Shown in pieces: positions 57,961 through 64,000 of a stretch of DNA of 64,000 nt. A program made the position numbers and the translations under genes. The notes beneath the pieces are model-generated. The model was not told where the DNA came from. It was given only the letters and a program-made list of their open reading frames with translations, and did not search any database. The DNA is from Leuctra nigra (lineage: Eukaryota; Arthropoda; Insecta; Plecoptera; Leuctridae). The stretch lies in contig OW203763.1 in NCBI GenBank assembly GCA_934045905.1, positions 43,859,941 to 43,923,940 on the forward strand, in the 5' to 3' direction. The first letter of the stretch is position 1. Every line of letters begins with the position of its first letter.

Positions 57961-58994
57961 TTGGTCGATGTCGTCAGTCAACTTACGTTGATAAGTTCTT
58001 TTCTATGTTCTTTTCTAAATCTTAAACCTTATGTTCCATTATGTATTAGAATATGGTACTATCTTAATTGTGAATGTAATTTTGATGAGTGTTAACTCCC
58101 CATATCCAATGTCAAATTTAAACGGGGAGGAGGTTTGTGTATGTGTATTAAATGTTGTTGAGTTGGCAACACTGTTCTGTGGTGTGTGCTCACGGCGTCT
58201 GTCATGTCGGACGAAATAAAGATTCTCACGTAAACTTGTGTGATATCAGACGCAACATATCGGACACTTTTCTACACTCGGCGCAGATGTTGTTGCCGTT
58301 CAGGCAGGAGTACGTCGTCGAGTGGCAGAGGAGTTCGAAACATACGGGACATTCCGGTTGGTCCGTCTGGGATGCAAGCTAGAGAGAGTGTTGACTCGTC
58401 AGTTGTTGTAGTTGGTATCTCCTCACTCGTACCCTTCAGACAAGTCATTGTGCAGCCCATAATCCGTTGCATGAGAGTAGCGAGATTGTCTACTTTGTTT
58501 CTGTTGTCTAATAATTGAAACACGGCAGCTGGGATCAGCCAAAATCCAATTAATTTATATTACTTCGAAAACTGGGAAGAATAACAGAGGTCATGAAATA
58601 TGTTGGTATCAGCTCCAGATGTTCAATAAACTAAATGCCGTCACTTCCAGCCCAGGTACTTCAACACGATTTCTGTGGAATTGAGAATCCACGTAGCTGT
58701 GGTGCAAGCAAGGTCTGTGCACTCTATCGATGAACCATCCCACCTTCTTAAATAATGACGGCAGTAGTCGCATGAGGTCTCCAAATTCCCAAGAATGTAT
58801 ATCTACACATCACACACAATTTGTCATACCAATACAGAGAATGTATTCTTCAATAAAAAAATAATAACCGATTGATAACTTCAAATTTTGATAAATTAAC
58901 TTATTAATAATCCTTTGATTATTAAACACAAAAACTTGTAGTTTTACCATATTAAATCAAATGTAAGGAAAGGATTTGTGAAAAGTTTACATTC
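57961..58994. other. No recognised gene; open frame at 58272-58523 minus
   Basis: The minus frame 58523-58272 encodes DNRNKVDNLATLMQRIMGCT and PTTTTDESTLSLACIPDGPT. It is GC-richer than its surroundings and lies upstream, on the same strand, of the macro/SGNH fragment, so it could be its N-terminal part. I recognise no domain. Confidence 0.35.
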
Positions 58995-59540
58995 CTAAAA
59001 GAACTTAAGTCTTTTAGCATCATCACGAACGTTCATCCAATGGGGTCGCCGTTCAATTTCAATTGCTTCTCGGAGAATGCGCCGGTAATCCTTTTCTTCC
59101 CTTGCCAGAGTCTTGCTGTTCTCGAAGTCAATAACATGACCCTCTCGAACCACATGTTTTGCTAAAGTGTTGGAATCATGTTCTTTAACCCTAAACATTA
59201 TTCTTCGGTTCGTTTCCCTTACGAATGTCTTCTCACAGCTCCCACAAGGTACTTCAACTACTCCTTGGGACTCGTTGACAATTAGGTCCTTTCCGTTTCG
59301 TAGCATGGTACCAATCTTCCTGTGAGGTAGATTGTGATGACGTTCTCTTTTCGCAACATACGGCCAATACGATCGGTTATTCCTCGCACATAGGGAAGAA
59401 AGGTAATAGCCGGAAACTTTTTCTTCTCTTCTTCCTCCTTGCTGTCATCCTGCTCTAGAGACGACCTCGGAGTCCAATTGAAAGCTTTGGTAATCACAGA
59501 GTGTGAATAGCCATTGGTGTTCAGATCAGAACGAAGTTAA
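58995..59540 (-). pseudogene. Penelope-like element C-terminus (GIY-YIG region)
   Basis: In order on minus: LNTNGYSHSVITKAF, FPAITFLPYVRGITDRIGRM, a frame change at about 59290, GTMLRNGKDLIVNESQGVVE, VPCGSCEKTFVRETNRRIMF, RVKEHDSN, TLAKHVVREGHVIDFENSKT and REAIEIERRPHWMN. The LPY(V/I)(K/R)G.(T/S)(D/E)RI.R.L linker and REAIEI end are those of Penelope elements. The nuclease motif is damaged: GVY....C..(C)...YIGQT in the family is GVVEVPC...TFVRET here, so both key tyrosines are lost. Confidence 0.85.
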
Positions 59541-59542
59541 TT

Positions 59543-59975
59543 AAGTTTGTAACAAATCTTGCATCGTTCCTAGTTTCAAGTCGACTTTTTCATTGCCCTC
59601 CGCTATTTTAGCCAAAAGTTCTCCAAATTTCTTGTCCGACTTCTGTTCCCTTTCTACTTCCTTCTGTTCCCTTTCTGCTTCTTTCTTTTCCTTCTCCGCT
59701 TCCTTGATACTTGCTTCGAGCTTCTGTGCCATCAAAAATTCCATTATCGCGCTCTGAGGATCTTTTTCACCAAAATTTGAATAAATGCTATCCACCCTGG
59801 TAACCTTTGGAAGTTCTTCGAAGATGGATTCGTCATGAATTTGGGTTAGAATCGAGTCATTGCATATCGGCTGACTTCTAGGGACCTCTTACTCTCTATC
59901 CTCTGCCCCCTCTTTATCCTCTACTGTATCGTCTAAATGAACTGTCGAATTCAAACTTGTATCTGTGTCTGCCAT
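59543..59975 (-). pseudogene. Gypsy gag N-terminus with coiled coil
   Basis: From ATG at 59975 the minus strand reads MADTDTSLNSTVHLDDTVED and, except for one TAA at 59890-59892, stays open to 59543. It contains VDSIYSNFGEKD, then a heptad-like Lys/Glu stretch (KEAEREQKEVEREQK) and LAKIAEGNEKVDLKLGTMQD. Position behind an LTR and primer site, the MAD start and the coiled coil suit a Gypsy gag leader. It is cut at 59541 by the Penelope fragment. Confidence 0.6.
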
Positions 59976-60200
59976 TGTTGTAGCAGGTTATTATTACTAA
60001 ATACTTAATTAGCGTGCACACCCTATTGATTTTCTACTGAATTTACTTGTTTTTGGGTTGATTCTCTGTAAAATAACCAGCTAGTGGAAATTTTACTCAA
60101 AACTTTCTCCGACTGTTACAAACAACTGCGAAACTTCTCTCATACTCAAGAATGTAATAATTCCTTGCGGAAAATTACTATCAGGCGTGCAAGTATCGAA

Positions 60201-60221
60201 GCCCCTCACGTTGGGCGTTAC
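60201..60221 (-). promoter_or_regulatory. Primer-binding-like site
   Basis: On minus, directly after the LTR end TTGTTACA, comes TAACGCCCAACGTGAGGGGC. Many Gypsy elements have TGGCGCCCAACGTGGGGC-like text here to prime minus-strand DNA synthesis from a tRNA. Several changes from that pattern are present. Confidence 0.55.
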
Positions 60222-61157
60222 TGTAACAAATCGGGAAGGTCAGGGGTAGAACATGAGACACTGTAAACAGTTTTACTTGAGTTTAATGGTAGATTCTTGT
60301 TATTATGTACAGACAGGTAATAATTCAGACTAAATTGCAATGTTATAAATAAACAGTTCATTTCTTTCAACTTTACGTATGTTTTCTTGTTCCTGACGAT
60401 CTTCTGTAGAGATTGTGACTCTTGTCACGACGGCGGCAAGTAGATGGTTTGACCTCGGTCAAGCAGTGCAGACTCGTAGTGTAGTTAGCATGACCTCCAA
60501 GTCATGCAGCATGTGAGACGTTCGTGAACAGCCTTGTAGCTCGACGTCGTTGCAGACTGGCGTCCTCGTCGTCGGCGTCGCTCGTAACAGCTCTCGCTCA
60601 GGCGTCGGTTGACAATTATCAAAGAGCAAGTGCCATGTTACTCACTCTTTGGATTTGTCAATTGCTGTTTGACTCTGGCGTCGTTGTCTATGTAGTAAGT
60701 CAGCGTCCGTATTATAATCTTCACTTTAATTTTGATTTGACTAGTTTTTGATGTTTGTACAAGTATATTATTTTATTAAACTTCGATCACTTGTGACTTT
60801 CTCGGCACTCAAATTATTCTAAACTTGCAACCTCTGATAGCTGCACACTGGACGTACTCGAGAAACTTCTGTCGACCAACTGATCCCGTTATCAATGCGT
60901 CACTCCCTTATATAGGCTCCCAGCGCGTGGTCTTGTTCGAGTGGCGTCGTTCTCGATGATTGGTTGATTCGAAATTTTCTCTCTCTCAGTCAATGACGTC
61001 GCAACTGGTCATAGTGCCTGAGGGATCCAACCGTCGATGCCTCTTATCAGCTTGGACTCATTTTATCAGGTGGTGTACGTGATATTTTGATTGTAGGCCC
61101 GATGATTCACTCACAATATTTCCACTGATCACTTTCCTTGCCCTTTAGGCCGTTACA
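60222..61157 (-). mobile_element. LTR of a Gypsy-type element, 936 bp
   Basis: On minus the block starts TGTAACGGCCTAAAGG and ends AATTTGTTACA-type text (TTGTTACA at 60222), with the usual TG...CA and a six-base TGTAAC/GTTACA inverted end. It is GC-richer than its surroundings, holds a TATA box (60907-60914) and is followed by a primer-binding-like site and gag. The partner LTR is not in the window. Confidence 0.7.
60907..60914 (-). promoter_or_regulatory. TATA box in the LTR
   Basis: TATATAAG on minus, about 245 bases from the LTR start, preceded by GCGCTGGGAGCC. It is correctly oriented to transcribe the gag fragment. Confidence 0.55.
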
Positions 61158-61657
61158 TTGCATACACTAGGGCATTGTTGATGTAACCCTTTCTGTCACA
61201 TTTATACTATGTTCTGTCTCATAGCTCTGATTAGTAAATAATGATCTTAGATTCCTAAATTGTTACTATGTCTTAGAGCAGACTGTTTCAAGTTCTTCAG
61301 AAAGGTAGTCTTCATCAACCAGTTGTCGTGATCGATGGACGAGGTTATTTGCTAAACTTAAATTAGCAAAATCCTAAATCATAACATAACTTAAACGTTG
61401 TTGTAAAAAATAACATGACGCAGAACAATCCAGAATTTAATTTTTGAACATTTATATGTATATATACATAACTGAAACTGTTTTAAATGGAGCGTCATGC
61501 TATTGAATACCAGACTTGGAAAGGTTGTTTTAAGTATGAATACGTATTTATGTCTAAAATGGATTTTAAGGGGTTTGAGAGAATGTATTTTTTGAGAGAA
61601 AATAAAATATAATACAAATACAATATAAATGATTGATTTAATGTTAAGATATTAATT
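61158..61657. other. No gene seen
   Basis: AT-rich DNA between the LTR and the GC-rich exon pair. Confidence 0.4.
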
Positions 61658-61900
61658 TTACGATTTCACTTGAGTGTTTAGAAGAGTTAAAACAGTCCCT
61701 TGTAGCACTCCTGTTTCCTGTCCCACGGTGTCTGTCCCCCGTCTCCGGCTCTCCCCTCGTCCACCTCGTCGGGACTCGGGACACTCGAGCCAGGGCAGCC
61801 AACTGAGCCACGAGTACGCGCAATACGCCGGGTCGTCCCACGACTGAGTCTCCATCCCGTATTTATATGGAGAAAAGTGCCCAAATCCATTTTGCAATTG
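61658..61900 (-). CDS. Candidate terminal exon, gene unknown
   Basis: After the acceptor TTACAACCACAG the minus strand is open in phase 0: QLQNGFGHFSPYKYGMETQS, WDDPAYCAYSWLSWLPWLEC, then an arginine/glycine-rich stretch to a stop at 61658. The piece is strongly GC-rich. It joins the exon at 62216-62412 in frame. Family not recognised; the aromatic and Gln-rich content would suit a transcription factor, which is only a guess. The last third is low-complexity and may be outside the true reading frame. Confidence 0.45.
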   Translation of the reverse strand, partial: QLQNGFGHFSPYKYGMETQSWDDPAYCAYSWLSWLPWLECPESRRGGRGESRRRGTDTVGQETGVLQGTVLTLLNTQVKS

Positions 61901-62215
61901 CTGTGGTTGTAAGGATTCAGCATCTGGTTAGCTATTGTTGACCGTATGACTGCCCTAAATGCAGATGCATCTAGGGTGACATAATTATAATTAGCGAATT
62001 TTTTTTTTGTTGCAATTACTTTGAGGTTACGCCCCTTTTCGGTCTAAAGTGACTGGAGTACAACCACAACCTACCTTAAAATTTCTTGGAGGAAATATAA
62101 CAGTAACGGAGACTTTTTATTTTATTATTTCATTAAAATACATAAAAATACTAATTCCACCCCCTGACCCGACATTGTGTTGGAGACGGGCAACAGATAT
62201 TTATTATTAAAATAC

Positions 62216-62412
62216 CTGAGTGAATACTTGCAGTCTCTGCAAAAAGAAGAGTTGGCTCTCGGTCTGTTGTTGTTCGGTCCACGTCTGTGACGTCTGCGGT
62301 GATATCTGCGAGGACCGCTGCTTCTCGTCCGCCCAGATGTCCGTGAGGCCAGGATTCATCCCGCGGCTCATGTTCCCATTGTTGAGGATGTCGTATGTCC
62401 ACTTTGCTCGTG
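62216..62412 (-). CDS. Candidate penultimate exon, gene unknown
   Basis: The minus strand reads WTYDILNNGNMSRGMNPGLT, DIWADEKQRSSQISPQTSQT, then WTEQQQTESQLFFLQRLQVF before CAG-GTATTT (phase 0). No stop, GC-rich, Gln/Ser-rich. A retroelement fragment begins at 62427, so the 5' splice boundary of this exon is uncertain and the gene may be interrupted there. Confidence 0.45.
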
Positions 62413-62426
62413 CTCATGCGAGCGTC

Positions 62427-62690
62427 CGCGGTCCCCTCAGGCCGGCCTCCCCCTCGAGGTGGATATCCCCCTTATTCGGGTCCCACCGGTCCGAACCCTC
62501 CCGCCCCCGCTCCGTGCCCATTCTGGCATGGCGTTACCACCAGTGCCGGACTCCCCCGGGCTGAGCCCCTGTGGTCGACCCCTCCCGAAGACCTCCTTTA
62601 ATGATCAACAAAATTAAAATTACATTTTATTGTGCGCAAATTTACCTAGTTGGCGACGCGCCTTTAAACAATATTAATCTACATTTAATC
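62427..62690 (+). mobile_element. Leader/tail retroelement, 3' part
   Basis: GCGGTCCCCTCAGGCCGGCC, TGCCGGACTCCCCCGGGCTG, TTGGCGACGCGCCTTTAAAC and ATTAATCTACATTTAATCC followed by an A run. The leader is absent. Confidence 0.85.
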
Positions 62691-64000
62691 CAAAAAAAAA
62701 AAATTCAAATGTGACTATCAAACTATTATTAAGGAATTTAAAATACTTTAACGCCCGAGCTGTAGTGAATCCGCTCAATATATATATATATAAAATACTT
62801 TAATAAACATGAGCCATTGTACTGGATCGAGCTTTGGGGGCTTAATTTAGGGGAAGGGGTAAATTTTTGAGTTGTAAATTTTGGGGAGGATGGTCTAAAG
62901 AGTGGCCGGAAAGGGGTATTTTGTCAGGGACACCACTAACCAATGGGGTAAGAGGAAATCCCACGGGTGGTTAGAAGTCCCGAGGGAAGGCCGAAAATAG
63001 GGGAGGGAAATTTGTTTGTGGGCTAATGGGCCGAGAGAATTAATATCACTGTATGCTTCTGAGTATAGCTCGATTATAATTATCTTTCTGTGATCAATAC
63101 TGAAAGGGAGAGGAAAATTGGGGAAATCTTAGGAAAAGTCTTGAGTTAAATAGTCTCGTTTCCAGTGGAACACATTATCTGAGATTTTTATTGTTCGTTG
63201 ATCACACGTACATTAGATTATATCACACTTTAAAGAAAGATTCCGTCTCAAGTCAAATTCAAATTTAGGTTTCCATCAAATATTCTGGTTTCAAATCATA
63301 TGGTCTGGCTTGTTCCAGAGAGAAAAGTTGTAGCAAACGCTTACCAGACAACTGGTCCTTAGCACAGGGCTTACCTGGCTTTTATAGGCGATTTAAGCCA
63401 TACATCATCTTGTCATTAAGTTAGTTTCTATCAAAGACACTAGGCAACAGCACCTCTCGATAGAGTCAAGTTTCAAGGTAAACTGCAAGTCGAACTAGAA
63501 GGCATCTACTAGTTCGACCTTGCAGCCAGAAGCTACTGAGTTCTAAATTGAATTTACTAAAGTTAAATGTTTTATAAATGAAGTTACAATTTCCTAGTCC
63601 AGCCAACAATTGCTGGGACCCCTAGTGAACTCTCCAATGACTAAAACAATGCCTTGTTTGGCTACTTAAATGGCTAAGGTGTAATGACAATCAACTGCTC
63701 TTTGTTGTGATCTTTTATATTGTAAGTTTAAATTATTCAAATGAGCCAAGCATGGTTTTACTAGAAACCTTTCACAACAAAGAGGCCCTTGATTATCTGC
63801 AACAATGATTGAAACAATAAATTTAAATAATTCCTCAGTTAAGACCTTCTCTCTATTGAAGTGATTTGTTCTTACAACCAGCTGACATGTTTGTCCACAG
63901 AATAAAGTTTCTTAAAATGTCTGCAATAATGTCTCCCAACAATGACCTCTTTAAACTTTAAATAAACTATATAAATTGTCCAACTTGAATGTAATTTCTA
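62691..64000. other. No gene seen
   Basis: A short TA run is at 62779-62791. 62820-63010 is G-rich on the plus strand (GGGG-rich text). The rest is AT-rich, with no open frame or repeat I can support. Confidence 0.4.

Overview
The window is eukaryotic, AT-rich and almost entirely built from transposable-element debris. I see exon/intron structure (GT-AG boundaries that agree in phase), Gypsy-type LTR retrotransposons, non-LTR retrotransposons of at least two kinds, a Penelope-like element, and pieces of hAT-like and Mutator-like DNA transposons. That mix, plus host-gene fragments resembling metazoan DDX19/Dbp5, Musashi-type RRM and histone H3 sequences, points to an animal, most likely an insect or other arthropod. 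I cannot name the species. No intact long gene is visible; every recognisable protein is partial, frameshifted, stopped or truncated.

Layout. 1-1075: a Gypsy integrase remnant fused to a histone H3-like fragment. 1819-10210: an 8.4-kb segment repeated almost perfectly at 41420-49812. It carries one leader/tail retroelement copy, an H3-like fragment, an unidentified three-part exon set, a reverse-transcriptase scrap and a two-exon HTH plus BED-finger gene fragment. 10211-12596: repeats, including a diverged copy of part of the 8.4-kb segment. 12597-13733: a second copy of the integrase/H3 chimera. 13752-20272: several short GC-rich retroelement copies, a GC-rich candidate exon, a spaced 14-nt motif, a LINE ORF1-like fragment and a 118-bp satellite. 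20539-25921: tandem duplication, endonuclease and Gypsy pol fragments, a tRNA-like SINE head, a SANT-like fragment. 28054-29400: a TA microsatellite, a degenerate ORF, a hAT BED finger. 31825-33951: a Gypsy element with gag joined directly to RT. 34021-34556: the 3' end of the LINE that supplies the tail found all over the window. 38517-40278: a broken multi-exon gene with Mutator-like transposase signatures. 40530-41140: the C-terminus of a restriction-like-endonuclease LINE. 50132-54487: DDX19-like and Musashi-like fragments. 56427-58523: a third copy of the unidentified exon set, then a macro-domain plus SGNH-hydrolase fragment. 58995-61157: a Penelope GIY-YIG fragment, a Gypsy gag start, a primer-binding-like site and a 936-bp LTR. 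61658-62412: two GC-rich exons with matching phase.

The most widespread sequence is a GC-rich short retroelement family (about 18 copies or fragments) with a foldable 5' leader, a proline-rich middle and a 3' tail ending in CGCGCC-ATTAAAC and ATCTA repeats. The same tail follows the LINE C-terminus at 34021-34191, so the short copies are probably internally deleted derivatives of that LINE or SINEs that borrow its tail. Observations most worth checking are the macro-SGNH fusion, the recent 8.4-kb duplication with a third older copy that keeps a splice donor the young copies have lost, and the recurrent histone H3-like fragment at repeat junctions.
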